A DNA stretch of 25,879 nt from Acetobacteraceae bacterium (lineage in GTDB: Bacteria > Pseudomonadota > Alphaproteobacteria > Acetobacterales > Acetobacteraceae): positions 1 through 25,879 of the forward strand of contig PKWQ01000348.1 in the NCBI GenBank assembly GCA_003133265.1, given 5' to 3'. The position numbers were made by a program, and so were the translations under genes. Positions 1 through 7,416 of this stretch are shown here, piece after piece (position 1 is the first letter of the stretch; each line of letters starts with the position of its first letter). The notes under the pieces are model-generated. The model was not told where the DNA came from, ran no database searches, and saw only the letters and a program-made list of their open reading frames with translations.

Positions 1-48
1 GGTGGCCGCACCGTCGGCGCCGGCGTGGTGGCGAGCATTACGGCCTGA
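1..48 (+). CDS. tuf: Elongation factor Tu, C-terminal end (partial)
   Basis: Only the last 15 codons and the TGA stop are in the window. They read GGRTVGAGVVASITA, which matches the C-terminal beta-barrel end of EF-Tu (family ending close to GRTVGAGVVAKI). EF-Tu delivers aminoacyl-tRNA to the ribosome as a GTP complex. Its place directly before rpsJ is the standard str-S10 junction of many proteobacteria. The call rests on this short motif plus gene order. Confidence 0.88.
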   Translation, partial: GGRTVGAGVVASITA

Positions 49-59
49 GGCTGAACGGA

Positions 60-96
60 CCGGGACGTCCCGGCATCGCGCAGCGCGCGGTGCCGG
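60..96 (+). promoter_or_regulatory. Overlapping hairpins in the tuf-rpsJ spacer
   Basis: Bases 60-73 form a perfect 14-base palindrome (CCGGGACGTCCCGG; as RNA a 5-bp stem with ACGT loop). Bases 70-80 and 86-96 form an 11-bp stem (one U-G pair) with a 5-base loop CAGCG. The two structures share bases 70-73, so they cannot both form at once. No T-run follows, so this is not an ordinary intrinsic terminator. A leader role in control of the S10 operon is inference. Confidence 0.5.
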
Positions 97-120
97 CGGC
101 TTCCGGTTCGGATGAATGGA

Positions 121-138
121 TCGCTTGACCCCAAGCGA
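121..138 (+). promoter_or_regulatory. Short hairpin upstream of rpsJ
   Basis: TCGCTTG and CAAGCGA form a perfect 7-bp stem around the 4-base loop ACCC, 29 bases before the rpsJ ATG. Between this hairpin and the start codon there is no good Shine-Dalgarno match; the best are GGAA-type stretches. Together with the larger hairpins at 60-96 it makes the 119-base spacer unusually structured. Function is unknown. Confidence 0.4.
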
Positions 139-167
139 GACGGCGCGAACTTCGGAATATCGGAATT

Positions 168-476
168 ATGGATAACCAGAACATCCGCATCCGCCTCAAG
201 GCGTACGATCACCGCGTGCTGGACAACAGCACGAAGGAGATCGTGAACACGGCCAAGCGTACGGGTGCCCGGGTGCGCGGACCGATCCCGCTGCCGACCC
301 ATATCGAACGGTTCACCGTGAACCGCTCGCCGCATGTCGACAAGAAGAGCCGCGAGCAGTTCGAAATTCGGACCCATCGCCGGTTGCTCGACATCGTCGA
401 ACCCACGCCGCAGACGGTGGACGCGCTGATGAAGCTCGACCTCGCCGCTGGCGTGGACGTCGAGATCAAGTTGTAA
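168..476 (+). CDS. rpsJ: 30S ribosomal protein S10
   Basis: The 102-residue product is full length for S10. It opens with NIRIRLKAYDHRVLD and contains GPIPLPTHIERFTVNRSPHV, the conserved core that carries the long loop reaching into the 30S head. S10 also acts as NusE in transcription antitermination in bacteria where this was studied. It is the first gene of the S10 operon and follows tuf after 119 bases. The ATG at 168 gives the family's usual start, although no strong ribosome binding site precedes it. Confidence 0.98.
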   Translation: MDNQNIRIRLKAYDHRVLDNSTKEIVNTAKRTGARVRGPIPLPTHIERFTVNRSPHVDKKSREQFEIRTHRRLLDIVEPTPQTVDALMKLDLAAGVDVEIKL

Positions 477-495
477 GAGCCGGGATACAGCCGCC

Positions 496-1191
496 ATGCG
501 CACCGGATTGCTCGCCAAGAAACTGGGTATGACCCGGATCTTCAAGGACGACGGAACTCATGTTCCCGTCACCGTCCTGCATCTGGATGATGTGCGGGTC
601 GTTGCCGCCCGCACCCAGGAAACCGACGGCTACACTGCCGTGCAGCTCGGTTGGGGCCGCGCGAAGGTGAAGAACGTCACCAAGCCGAACAAGGGTCACT
701 TCGCCAAGGCGAAGGTGGAGCCGACCATGAAGCTGGCCGAGTTCCGCGTCGCCGCCGATGCGGTGCTGGAGCCCGGCGCCTCTCTTTCCGCCGCGCATTT
801 CGTGGTCGGGCAGAAGGTCGACGTGTCCGGCACCACGAAGGGCAAGGGCTTTGCCGGCGGCATGAAGCGCTGGAACTTCTCCGGCCTGGAAGCCAGCCAC
901 GGCGTGTCGGTCAGCCATCGCAGCCTGGGGTCGACGGGTAACCGGCAGGACCCCGGCAAGACCTTCAAGAATAAGAAGATGGCAGGCCATCTCGGCGACG
1001 AGCGGGTGACCACGCAGAACGTGGAAATCGCGGCCGTCGATGCCGAGAAGGGGCTGATCATGATCAAGGGCGCCGTGCCCGGCGCCAAGGGCGGTTTCGT
1101 GCTGGTGCGTGACGCGGTGAAGCGCGCGCGTCCCGCCGAGGCGCCGTATCCGGCCGCGCTGGCCGCGGCCGCCGAAGCGGCGCAGGCCTGA
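496..1191 (+). CDS. rplC: 50S ribosomal protein L3
   Basis: The 231-residue protein begins MRTGLLAKKLGMTRIF, the typical L3 N-terminus. It carries the central loop segment near GKGFAGGMKRWNFSG and SHRSLGSTGNRQDPGKTFKNKKMAGH that approaches the peptidyl transferase centre. It is about 20 residues longer than E. coli L3 because of an alanine-rich C-terminal tail (AALAAAAEAAQA). It lies 19 bases after rpsJ and 10 before rplD in the S10 operon. L3 is a primary 23S rRNA binder needed early in 50S assembly. Confidence 0.98.
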   Translation: MRTGLLAKKLGMTRIFKDDGTHVPVTVLHLDDVRVVAARTQETDGYTAVQLGWGRAKVKNVTKPNKGHFAKAKVEPTMKLAEFRVAADAVLEPGASLSAAHFVVGQKVDVSGTTKGKGFAGGMKRWNFSGLEASHGVSVSHRSLGSTGNRQDPGKTFKNKKMAGHLGDERVTTQNVEIAAVDAEKGLIMIKGAVPGAKGGFVLVRDAVKRARPAEAPYPAALAAAAEAAQA

Positions 1192-1201
1192 GGACAGCAC
1201 G

Positions 1202-1816
1202 ATGCAGATCGATATCACCACCCTCGATAACGCCAACGCCGGCTCGGTCGAGCTGCCGGACGCGATTTTCGCCGCCTCGCCGCGTCCCGACATCATGGCG
1301 CGCGTGGTGCAGTGGCAGTTGTCCAAGCGCCGTGCCGGCACCCACAAGGTGAAGGGCATGGGCGAGGTCTCCGGCACCACGAAGAAGCCCTACAAGCAGA
1401 AGGGCACCGGCAACGCCCGCCAGGGCAGCCTGCGCGCGCCGCAGTTCCGCACCGGCGGTGTGGTTCACGGTCCGGTCGTGCGCGATCACGGCTTCGATCT
1501 GCCGAAGAAGGTTCGTCGTCTGGGCCTGATCTCCGCGCTGTCGCAGAAGCAGGCCGAAGGCAAGCTGGTGGTGCTGGATGCCGCCGCCGGCGGGGCGAAG
1601 ACCAAGGACCTGGCCGCCAAGCTGAAGGCGCTGGGCTGGAAGTCGGTACTGATCGTCGACGTCGCGGTGGACGAGGGCTTTTTCCGCGCCAGCCGCAACA
1701 TTCCCCATGTGGACGTGCTGCCGACGACCGGCGCGAACGTCTACGACATCCTGAACCACGACGTGCTGGCGATCACCACCGCCGGCGTCGAAGGGCTGAA
1801 GGAGCGCCTGGCATGA
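1202..1816 (+). CDS. rplD: 50S ribosomal protein L4
   Basis: The 204-residue product is normal for L4. The segment KKPYKQKGTGNARQGSLRAP (about residues 60-80) is the basic extended loop that lines the peptide exit tunnel. In E. coli, L4 represses its own operon by binding the leader RNA; whether the structured spacer before rpsJ here does this job is not known. A GAGGA ribosome binding site overlaps the rplC stop. The stop codon overlaps the rplW start in an ATGA arrangement, suggesting translational coupling. Confidence 0.98.
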   Translation: MQIDITTLDNANAGSVELPDAIFAASPRPDIMARVVQWQLSKRRAGTHKVKGMGEVSGTTKKPYKQKGTGNARQGSLRAPQFRTGGVVHGPVVRDHGFDLPKKVRRLGLISALSQKQAEGKLVVLDAAAGGAKTKDLAAKLKALGWKSVLIVDVAVDEGFFRASRNIPHVDVLPTTGANVYDILNHDVLAITTAGVEGLKERLA

Positions 1817-2157
1817 GCGAGACCACCACCGCCCCGAAGACCCCGAAGGTCAAGAAGCAGCTCTCGCGCGAGGCGATGTACAACATTATCCGCTCGCCGG
1901 TGATCACCGAGAAGGCGACCCGCCTGTCCGAGTTCGGCCAGGTGTCGTTTAGGGTCGCGATCGACGCGACCAAGCCGGAGATCAAGGCGGCGATCGAAGG
2001 GCTGTTCGGCGTGAAGGTGCTGGGCGTCAATACGTTGGTGCAGAAGGGCAAGACCAAGCGGTTCAAGGGCCGCCCTGGTGTGCGCTCCGATGTGAAGAAG
2101 GCGATCGTGAAGCTGGCTGCGGGTCAGACGATCGACCTTTCCTCCAGTCTGGCATAA
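1813..2157 (+). CDS. rplW: 50S ribosomal protein L23
   Basis: The 114-residue protein starts at the ATG that overlaps the rplD TGA; AAGGAG lies eight bases upstream inside rplD. The core AMYNIIRSPVITEKAT followed by VSFRVAIDATKPEIKAAIE and a GKTKRFKGRPG segment is characteristic of L23. About 20 extra residues (MSETTTAPKTPKVKKQ...) precede the core, a lysine- and threonine-rich tail. L23 sits at the exit of the peptide tunnel and is the docking site for trigger factor and SRP in known ribosomes. Confidence 0.97.
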   Translation: MSETTTAPKTPKVKKQLSREAMYNIIRSPVITEKATRLSEFGQVSFRVAIDATKPEIKAAIEGLFGVKVLGVNTLVQKGKTKRFKGRPGVRSDVKKAIVKLAAGQTIDLSSSLA

Positions 2158-2172
2158 GGCGGGACGGGTCTC

Positions 2173-3006
2173 ATGGCACTTAAGCAATTCAATCCCGTCA
2201 CGGCGAGCCTGCGCGGCACGGTCCTGATCGACCGTTCCGAGCTGTGGAAGGGCAAGCCGGTGAAGGCGCTGACCGAGGGCAAGAGCCACTCGGGCGGGCG
2301 CAACAACCACGGACGCACCACGTCGTTCTTCCGTGGCGGCGGACACAAGCAGTCCTATCGCTTCGTCGATTTCAAGCGCCGCAAGTTCGACATGCCGGCG
2401 GTGGTGGAGCGGCTGGAGTACGACCCCAACCGCACCGCCTTCATCGCGCTGGTGAAGTATCAGGACGGCGAGCTGGCCTATATCCTGGCGCCGCAGCGTC
2501 TGCGCGTGGGCGATCAGGTGATTGCTGGCGCCCGCGTCGACATCAAGCCGGGCAACGCGATGCCGCTGGCGGCGATCCCGGTCGGCACCATCATCCATAA
2601 TATCGAGATGAAGGCCGGTGCCGGCGGCAAGATCGCGCGTGCTGCCGGCAACTACGCCCAGCTGGTCGGCAAGGACTCCGGTTACGCGCAGATCAAGCTG
2701 ATGTCGGGCGAGCTTCGCATGGTCCGGGCCGAGTGCATGGCCTCGATCGGCGCGGTGTCGAACCCCGACAACATGAACCAGCATATCGGCAAGGCCGGGC
2801 GTTCGCGCTGGATGGGCCGCCGCCCGCACAACCGTGGCGTCGTGATGAACCCGGTCGATCACCCGCATGGCGGCGGCGAAGGCCGCACCTCGGGCGGCCG
2901 GCATCCGGTCACGCCGTGGGGCAAGCCGACCAAGGGCTACAAGACCCGCGTCAACAAGCGTACGGACAGCCTGATCATTCGGCGCCGCAACAAGGGGAAG
3001 GGCTGA
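2173..3006 (+). CDS. rplB: 50S ribosomal protein L2
   Basis: The 277-residue product has the usual L2 length and domains: an OB-like N-terminal half, an SH3-like central part (YILAPQRLRVGDQVIAG), and the C-terminal HPHGGGEG motif at residues 230-237. The first histidine corresponds to the conserved one near the peptidyl transferase centre. L2 is needed for subunit joining and peptide bond formation. It is 15 bases after rplW and 3 bases before rpsS. Confidence 0.99.
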   Translation: MALKQFNPVTASLRGTVLIDRSELWKGKPVKALTEGKSHSGGRNNHGRTTSFFRGGGHKQSYRFVDFKRRKFDMPAVVERLEYDPNRTAFIALVKYQDGELAYILAPQRLRVGDQVIAGARVDIKPGNAMPLAAIPVGTIIHNIEMKAGAGGKIARAAGNYAQLVGKDSGYAQIKLMSGELRMVRAECMASIGAVSNPDNMNQHIGKAGRSRWMGRRPHNRGVVMNPVDHPHGGGEGRTSGGRHPVTPWGKPTKGYKTRVNKRTDSLIIRRRNKGKG

Positions 3007-3009
3007 TCC

Positions 3010-3288
3010 ATGACCCGTTCCGTATGGAAAGGCCCGTTCGTCGACGGTTATCTGCTGGCCAAGGCAGAGACCTCGCGCGCCTCGGGTCGCAATGAAATCA
3101 TCAAGATCTGGTCGCGGCGTTCGACGATCCTGCCTCAGTTCGTGGGGCTGACCTTCGGCGTCTATAACGGCCACAAATTCCTGCCGGTGCAGGTGACCGA
3201 GAATATGGTGGGGCACAAGTTCGGCGAATTCTCGCCGACGCGGACCTTCACCGGACATTCCTCGGACAAGAAGGCGAAGCGGGGCTGA
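3010..3288 (+). CDS. rpsS: 30S ribosomal protein S19
   Basis: The 92-residue protein begins MTRSVWKGPFVDGYLL and contains STILPQFVGLTFGVYNGHKF and GHKFGEFSPTRTF, all standard S19 signatures. S19 pairs with S13 in the head of the 30S subunit and contacts the A-site tRNA region. Its length is normal. It is three bases downstream of rplB and one base upstream of rplV, so it is probably translated by coupled ribosomes. Confidence 0.98.
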   Translation: MTRSVWKGPFVDGYLLAKAETSRASGRNEIIKIWSRRSTILPQFVGLTFGVYNGHKFLPVQVTENMVGHKFGEFSPTRTFTGHSSDKKAKRG

Positions 3289-3289
3289 G

Positions 3290-3691
3290 ATGAGCAAGCC
3301 GAAGCATCCGCGCACCCTGGCCGAGACGGAAGCGCAGGCTGTCCTGCGCAATGTCCGTATCAGCCCGCGCAAGCTGAACCTGGTTGCGGGCCTGATCCGC
3401 AACCTTCCGGCGTCGCAGGCGGTAGCGACCCTGACCTTCTCCAAGCGGCGCATCGCGCAGCAGGTGAAGAAGGCCTTGGAAAGCGCGATCGCCAATGCCG
3501 AGAACAACCATCAGCTCGACGTCGATCGCCTGGTGGTGACGCGCGCCGAGGTGGGCAAGTCGGTGGTGATGCGTCGCTTCCACGCACGCGGCCGCGGTCG
3601 TTCGGCGCAGATCGAGAAGTGGTTCAGCCATCTGAAGATCGTGGTGGCCGAGCGGGCGCAAGACAGCGTCACCGAAAAAGAGGCGGCATAA
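3290..3691 (+). CDS. rplV: 50S ribosomal protein L22
   Basis: The 133-residue protein has the L22 core VRISPRKLNLVAGLIRN and the beta-hairpin end RRFHARGRGRSAQIEKWFSH, the segment that reaches the exit tunnel wall in known 50S structures. It is longer than E. coli L22 (110 residues), with extra residues at the N-terminus (MSKPKHPRTLAETEAQ) and a short C-terminal tail. It starts one base after the rpsS stop and ends three bases before rpsC. Confidence 0.98.
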   Translation: MSKPKHPRTLAETEAQAVLRNVRISPRKLNLVAGLIRNLPASQAVATLTFSKRRIAQQVKKALESAIANAENNHQLDVDRLVVTRAEVGKSVVMRRFHARGRGRSAQIEKWFSHLKIVVAERAQDSVTEKEAA

Positions 3692-3694
3692 CCG

Positions 3695-4372
3695 ATGGGT
3701 CACAAAGTCAATCCGATCGGGCTGCGGCTCGGCATCACCCGCACCTGGGACAGCCGCTGGTACGCCGGGCGCGATTACGCGAAGCTGCTGCATGACGACC
3801 TGAAGCTGCGGGCGCATCTGCGCGCCAAGCTGCACGGCGCCGGCGTGTCCCGCGTGGTGATCGAGCGTCCGGCGAAGAAGCCGCGCGTGACGATCTATGC
3901 GGCGCGGCCCGGCGTGGTGATCGGCAAGAAGGGCCAGGACATCGAGGTTCTGCGCAAGAGCCTGACGAAGTTGGCCAAGGTCGAGGTGGCCCTGAACATC
4001 GTCGAGATCCGCAAGCCTGAGATCGACGCGACGCTGGTCGCCGAGAACATCGCCCAGCAGCTGGAGCGCCGCGTGGCGTTCCGCCGGGCGATGAAGCGCG
4101 CGGTGCAGTCGGCGATGCGCCTCGGCGCCCAGGGCATCCGCATCAATTGCGGCGGCCGGCTGGGCGGGGCGGAGATCGCGCGGGTCGAGTGGTATCGCGA
4201 GGGGCGGGTGCCGCTGCACACGCTGCGCGCCGATATCGATTATGGGGTCGCCACGGCGAAGACGACATATGGCACCTGCGGCGTGAAGGTCTGGATCTTC
4301 AAAGGCGAGGTCCTGACCAACGACCCGCTGTCGCAGGACCGTCGTGCCGCCGAGCAGGCGCCGCAGCGCTAA
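3695..4372 (+). CDS. rpsC: 30S ribosomal protein S3
   Basis: The 225-residue product begins MGHKVNPIGLRLGITRTWDS, the standard S3 start. A type II KH domain carries the GVVIGKKGQDIEVLRKSL loop, a GxxG-type RNA-binding signature. The C-terminal domain includes GGRLGGAEIARVEWYREGRV and TYGTCGVKVWIFKGE. S3 lies at the mRNA entry channel and shares the ribosome's mRNA helicase activity. The tail after the core (DPLSQDRRAAEQAPQR) is short. It follows rplV by three bases. Confidence 0.98.
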   Translation: MGHKVNPIGLRLGITRTWDSRWYAGRDYAKLLHDDLKLRAHLRAKLHGAGVSRVVIERPAKKPRVTIYAARPGVVIGKKGQDIEVLRKSLTKLAKVEVALNIVEIRKPEIDATLVAENIAQQLERRVAFRRAMKRAVQSAMRLGAQGIRINCGGRLGGAEIARVEWYREGRVPLHTLRADIDYGVATAKTTYGTCGVKVWIFKGEVLTNDPLSQDRRAAEQAPQR

Positions 4373-4384
4373 GGAACCGAGACG

Positions 4385-4801
4385 ATGCTTTCTCCCAAGC
4401 GCACTAAGTATCGCAAGGCCCACAAGGGCCGCATCCATGGCCTCGCCAAGGGCGGAACGGTGCTGAATTTCGGCGCCTTCGGTCTCAAGGCGCTGCAGCC
4501 GGAACGGATCACGGCGCGGCAGATCGAGTCCGCGCGTCGTGCCATCACCCGCGCGATGAAGCGTGCGGGGCGCGTGTGGATCCGGATCTTCCCGGATGTG
4601 CCCGTGACGCTGAAGCCGGCCGAGGTCCGCATGGGCTCCGGCAAGGGCAGCCCGGAATTCTGGGTCGCGCGCGTCAAGCCGGGCCGCATCATGTTCGAGA
4701 TCGACGGCGTGACCGCCGATCTGGCGCGTGAGGCGCTGACGCTGGGCGCCGCCAAGCTGCCGATCAAGACCAAGTTCATTCAGCGGATCGGGGACGCCTG
4801 A
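4385..4801 (+). CDS. rplP: 50S ribosomal protein L16
   Basis: The 138-residue protein begins MLSPKRTKYRKAHKGR and includes the conserved GFGAFGLKAL-type segment (here LNFGAFGLKALQPERIT) and RVWIRIFPDVPVTLKPAEVRMGSGKG-type core. The region around residue 80 contains the RMGSGKGSPEFWVA stretch that contacts the A-site tRNA elbow in known ribosomes. A TAAGGA sequence at the end of rpsC serves as a likely ribosome binding site. Normal length, one base before rpmC. Confidence 0.98.
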   Translation: MLSPKRTKYRKAHKGRIHGLAKGGTVLNFGAFGLKALQPERITARQIESARRAITRAMKRAGRVWIRIFPDVPVTLKPAEVRMGSGKGSPEFWVARVKPGRIMFEIDGVTADLAREALTLGAAKLPIKTKFIQRIGDA

Positions 4802-4802
4802 G

Positions 4803-5024
4803 ATGGCCAAGACAGCCCTTAGCAAACCGAGCGACGTGCGGGCGAAGACGCCGGACGAACTGGGCAGCGTGCTGCTGGACCTGCGCAAGGAGCAGTTCAA
4901 CCTGCGCTTTCAGCGTGCGACCGGCCAGAACGAGGGCCAGGGCCGAGTGAAGCAAGTTCGGCGCGAAATCGCGCGCGTGAAGACCATTCTGGCGGAGAAA
5001 ACCATCTCCGCCGCGAAGTCCTGA
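4803..5024 (+). CDS. rpmC: 50S ribosomal protein L29
   Basis: The 73-residue protein has the two-helix L29 pattern: KTPDELGSVLLDLRKEQFNL followed by the RFQRATGQNEGQGRVKQVRR segment and IARVKTILAEK. L29 sits beside L23 at the tunnel exit. It has about ten extra N-terminal residues (MAKTALSKPS) compared with E. coli. It begins one base after the rplP stop, so coupling is likely. Confidence 0.96.
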   Translation: MAKTALSKPSDVRAKTPDELGSVLLDLRKEQFNLRFQRATGQNEGQGRVKQVRREIARVKTILAEKTISAAKS

Positions 5025-5037
5025 GAGGAGTAGGGCG

Positions 5038-5331
5038 ATGCCAAGGCGCGTCCTGACGGGGCGGGTGACCAGCGATAAGATGGACAAGACCATTACGGTT
5101 CTTGTCAATCGACGCGTGATGCACCCGCTGTATAAGAAGTTCATCCGCCGGTCGAAGAACTACGCGGCGCACGACGAAGCCAACCTGTGCAAGGAAGGCG
5201 ACCTGGTGCGCATCGAGGAATGCCGGCCGATCAGCAAGCGCAAGACGTGGGTTGTGGTGGAGTTGAACGGCCAGCCGCTCGGCGCCGCCGCCGCCGCCAC
5301 GCCCGAACACGCCGCTGCGGCGCAGGGCTGA
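5038..5331 (+). CDS. rpsQ: 30S ribosomal protein S17, alanine-rich tail
   Basis: The 97-residue product begins MPRRVLTGRVTSDKMDKTIT and contains the OB-fold signature YKKFIRRSKNYAAHDE and the VRIEECRPISKRKTWVVVE strand typical of S17. It is longer than E. coli S17 (84 residues) because of an alanine-rich C-terminal tail, GAAAAATPEHAAAAQG. S17 is a primary 16S rRNA binder in the 30S body. A strong GAGGAG site precedes the ATG. This is the last gene of the classical S10 operon. Confidence 0.97.
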   Translation: MPRRVLTGRVTSDKMDKTITVLVNRRVMHPLYKKFIRRSKNYAAHDEANLCKEGDLVRIEECRPISKRKTWVVVELNGQPLGAAAAATPEHAAAAQG

Positions 5332-5342
5332 GGAGATAGGCG

Positions 5343-5711
5343 ATGATCATTGTCGAATCCAACCTCGAAGTCGCCGATAATTCCGGTGCGCGTCGGGTGC
5401 AGTGCATCAAGGTGCTGGGCGGGTCCAAGCGCCGCTCGGCCTCGGTCGGCGACGTGATCGTGGTGTCCATCAAGGAGGCCATTCCGCGCGGCAAGGTGAA
5501 GAAGGGCGACGTCCACCAGGCGGTGATCGTTCGCACCTCCTTCCCGGTGCGCCGCGCTGACGGTTCCGCGATCCGCTTCGACCGCAACGCGGCGGTGCTG
5601 ATCAACAAGCAGCAGGAGCCGATCGGCACCCGCATCTTCGGACCGGTCGTGCGCGAGCTGCGCGGCAAGAAGTTCATGAAGATCATCTCGCTTGCGCCGG
5701 AGGTGCTGTGA
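5343..5711 (+). CDS. rplN: 50S ribosomal protein L14
   Basis: The 122-residue product is exactly the usual L14 length. It begins MIIVESNLEVADNSGARRVQ and contains the ASVGDVIVVSIKEAIPRGKV stretch and the end GPVVRELRGKKFMKIISLAPEVL, all diagnostic. L14 lies at the subunit interface and contacts 16S rRNA (bridge B8). GAGGAGA at the rpsQ stop is its ribosome binding site. Its TGA overlaps the rplX ATG by one base. Confidence 0.99.
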   Translation: MIIVESNLEVADNSGARRVQCIKVLGGSKRRSASVGDVIVVSIKEAIPRGKVKKGDVHQAVIVRTSFPVRRADGSAIRFDRNAAVLINKQQEPIGTRIFGPVVRELRGKKFMKIISLAPEVL

Positions 5712-6031
5712 TGGCTGCCCGTATTCGCAAGGGCGACACGGTGCTGGTGATGACCGGGACCGACAAGGGCCGCCGCGGCGAGGTGCTGCAGGTGTTTCCC
5801 AAGGATGAGCGCGCCGTGGTGCAGGGCATCCGGATGGCCAAGCGGCACGTCAAGCCGCGCGGCATGGGTCAGCCCGGCGGCATCGTCGAGCAGGAAGCGA
5901 CGATCCACCTGTCGAACCTGCGGCTGATTGACCCGGTGTCGGACAAGCCGACCCGTGTCGGCTACCGCGTATTGGATGACGGTCGCAAGGTTCGTGTCGC
6001 CAAGGCGACCGGCCAAGTGATCGAGAGCTGA
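5711..6031 (+). CDS. rplX: 50S ribosomal protein L24
   Basis: The 106-residue protein starts at the ATG sharing one base with the rplN stop (TGATG); a GTG just before it (5708) is a less likely start. The KOW motif is at residues 4-30 (RIRKGDTVLVMTGTDKGRRG), followed by the GGIVEQEATIHLSNLRLID segment that is standard for bacterial L24. L24 starts assembly of the 50S subunit by binding the 5' end of 23S rRNA. Confidence 0.97.
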   Translation: MAARIRKGDTVLVMTGTDKGRRGEVLQVFPKDERAVVQGIRMAKRHVKPRGMGQPGGIVEQEATIHLSNLRLIDPVSDKPTRVGYRVLDDGRKVRVAKATGQVIES

Positions 6032-6041
6032 GGGCCAGGCA

Positions 6042-6611
6042 ATGAGCGAGACCGTGACAGAGGCGCGCCAGGCGCCGCGGATGCAGCAGCGTTATCTGGC
6101 TGAGGTGCGCGCCAAGCTCCAGACGGAGTTCGGTTACACGAACCCGATGCAGGTGCCGAAGCTGGAGAAGATCGTCATCAACATGGGTGTCGGCGAAGCT
6201 GCCGGCGACCAGAAGAAGCTCGACGCCGCGGTGGGCGAGCTGGCGCTGATCGCGGGGCAGAAGCCGGTTAAGACGGTGGCGAAGAAGGCCATCGCCGGCT
6301 TCAAGATCCGCGCGGGTCTGCCGATCGGCACCAAGGTGACGCTACGCAAGGTCAAGATGTATGAGTTTCTGGATCGGCTGGTGACCATTGCGCTGCCGCG
6401 CGTGCGTGACTTCCGCGGCATCACCGGCAAGGGTTTCGACGGCCGTGGCAACTTCGCCATGGGCCTGAAGGAACAGATCATCTTCCCGGAGATCGTCTAC
6501 GACAAAGTGGACGCGATCCGGGGAATGGACATCGTGTTCGTGACCACAGCGAAGACCGACGCCGAGGCGAAAGCCCTGCTGAAAGCCTTCGATCTGCCGT
6601 TCGCCAACTAA
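6042..6611 (+). CDS. rplE: 50S ribosomal protein L5
   Basis: The 189-residue product contains KLEKIVINMGVGEAAGDQKK and FKIRAGLPIGTKVTLRKVKM, and DFRGITGKGFDGRGNFAMGL, all hallmark L5 segments. L5 binds 5S rRNA and contacts the P-site tRNA in the central protuberance. It has a slightly extended N-terminus (MSETVTEARQAP) compared with E. coli (179 residues). It is followed by the widest gap in the first half of the spc operon, 71 bases before rpsN. Confidence 0.98.
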   Translation: MSETVTEARQAPRMQQRYLAEVRAKLQTEFGYTNPMQVPKLEKIVINMGVGEAAGDQKKLDAAVGELALIAGQKPVKTVAKKAIAGFKIRAGLPIGTKVTLRKVKMYEFLDRLVTIALPRVRDFRGITGKGFDGRGNFAMGLKEQIIFPEIVYDKVDAIRGMDIVFVTTAKTDAEAKALLKAFDLPFAN

Positions 6612-6641
6612 AGCTTCAACGTCGACTTGATTTGGAAGACC

Positions 6642-6660
6642 GCCGGGGGCAGTCCCCGGC
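6642..6660 (+). promoter_or_regulatory. Hairpin between rplE and rpsN
   Basis: GCCGGGG (6642-6648) and CCCCGGC (6654-6660) form a perfect 7-bp GC stem with the 5-base loop GCAGT. It ends eight bases before a good ribosome binding site GGAGGT (6668-6673) for rpsN. No T-run follows. It may be an RNA-stability, processing or translational-control element; the sequence does not say which. Confidence 0.4.
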
Positions 6661-6682
6661 AGGTTCCGGAGGTAAAGACAGG

Positions 6683-6988
6683 ATGGCCAAGACGTCTCAG
6701 GTCAACCGAAACGCCAAGCGCGAGCGCATGGCGAAGCGGGACAAGGGAAAGCGTGACGTGCTCAAGGCGATCGTCATGGACCGGACGCTGCCGGTCGAGG
6801 ATCGCTTCAATGCGTCGCTGAAGCTTGCCGAGCTGCCGCGCAACGGCGCGCCGGTGCGGGTGCGGCTGCGCTGCACCCTGACCGGTCGGGCGCGTGCGAA
6901 TTATCGGAAGTTCAAGCTGTGCCGTATTGCACTGCGTGATCTGGCCAGTGCCGGGCAAATTCCCGGCATGGTCAAGGCGAGCTGGTAA
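6683..6988 (+). CDS. rpsN: 30S ribosomal protein S14, zinc-free form
   Basis: The 101-residue protein starts at the ATG nine bases after GGAGGT. It ends with the S14 signature RLRCTLTGRARANYRKFKLC, RIALRDLASAGQIPGMVKASW. It is the long form lacking CxxC zinc-binding pairs, as in E. coli and most alphaproteobacteria, so its folding should not need zinc. S14 is in the 30S head. It is separated from rplE by a gap with a hairpin and lies 16 bases before rpsH. Confidence 0.98.
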   Translation: MAKTSQVNRNAKRERMAKRDKGKRDVLKAIVMDRTLPVEDRFNASLKLAELPRNGAPVRVRLRCTLTGRARANYRKFKLCRIALRDLASAGQIPGMVKASW

Positions 6989-7004
6989 GAGAGGGAACGG
7001 GTAG

Positions 7005-7403
7005 ATGTCACTTTCCGATCCCCTGGGCGATATGCTGACCCGCATCCGTAACGCGCAGCGCGCGCGGCATACGGCGTGTGTGGCTCCGGCGTCCAAGTTG
7101 CGGGCGAATGTGCTGGATGTGCTGAAGCGCGAGGGCTTCATTCGCGGCTTCGCGGCCGAGGAGCTGCGCCCCGGCGTGGCGCAGCTGCGCATCGAGCTGA
7201 AGTACAATGAAGGCGAGCCGGTGATCAAGGAGATCACCCGGGTATCGAAGCCCGGCCGGCGCGTCTATTCGAAGATCAAGGAACTGCCGCGGGTCTATGC
7301 CGGCCTCGGTATTTCCATTCTGTCCACGCCGCGAGGCGTGATGAGCGATGCCGAGGCCCGCGCTGCCAATGTTGGCGGCGAGGTCCTGTGCCGCGTATTC
7401 TGA
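7005..7403 (+). CDS. rpsH: 30S ribosomal protein S8
   Basis: The 132-residue product begins MSLSDPLGDMLTRIRNAQRA and ends with the highly conserved GLGISILSTPRGVMSDAEAR, GGEVLCRVF. The length is normal. S8 is a primary 16S rRNA binder, and in E. coli it represses the spc operon by binding near the rplE start; no equivalent site was demonstrated here. It has a purine-rich leader (GAGAGGGAACGGG) and is 13 bases before rplF. Confidence 0.99.
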   Translation: MSLSDPLGDMLTRIRNAQRARHTACVAPASKLRANVLDVLKREGFIRGFAAEELRPGVAQLRIELKYNEGEPVIKEITRVSKPGRRVYSKIKELPRVYAGLGISILSTPRGVMSDAEARAANVGGEVLCRVF

Positions 7404-7416
7404 CGGGAGAGAGCCG

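Noticed and set aside
1741..4900. Long open frames on the - strand opposite the S10 operon (588 and 550 codons)
   Set aside because: They lie antisense to certain r-protein genes and have the low-complexity, arginine-, histidine- and leucine-rich composition typical of shadow frames in high-GC DNA.
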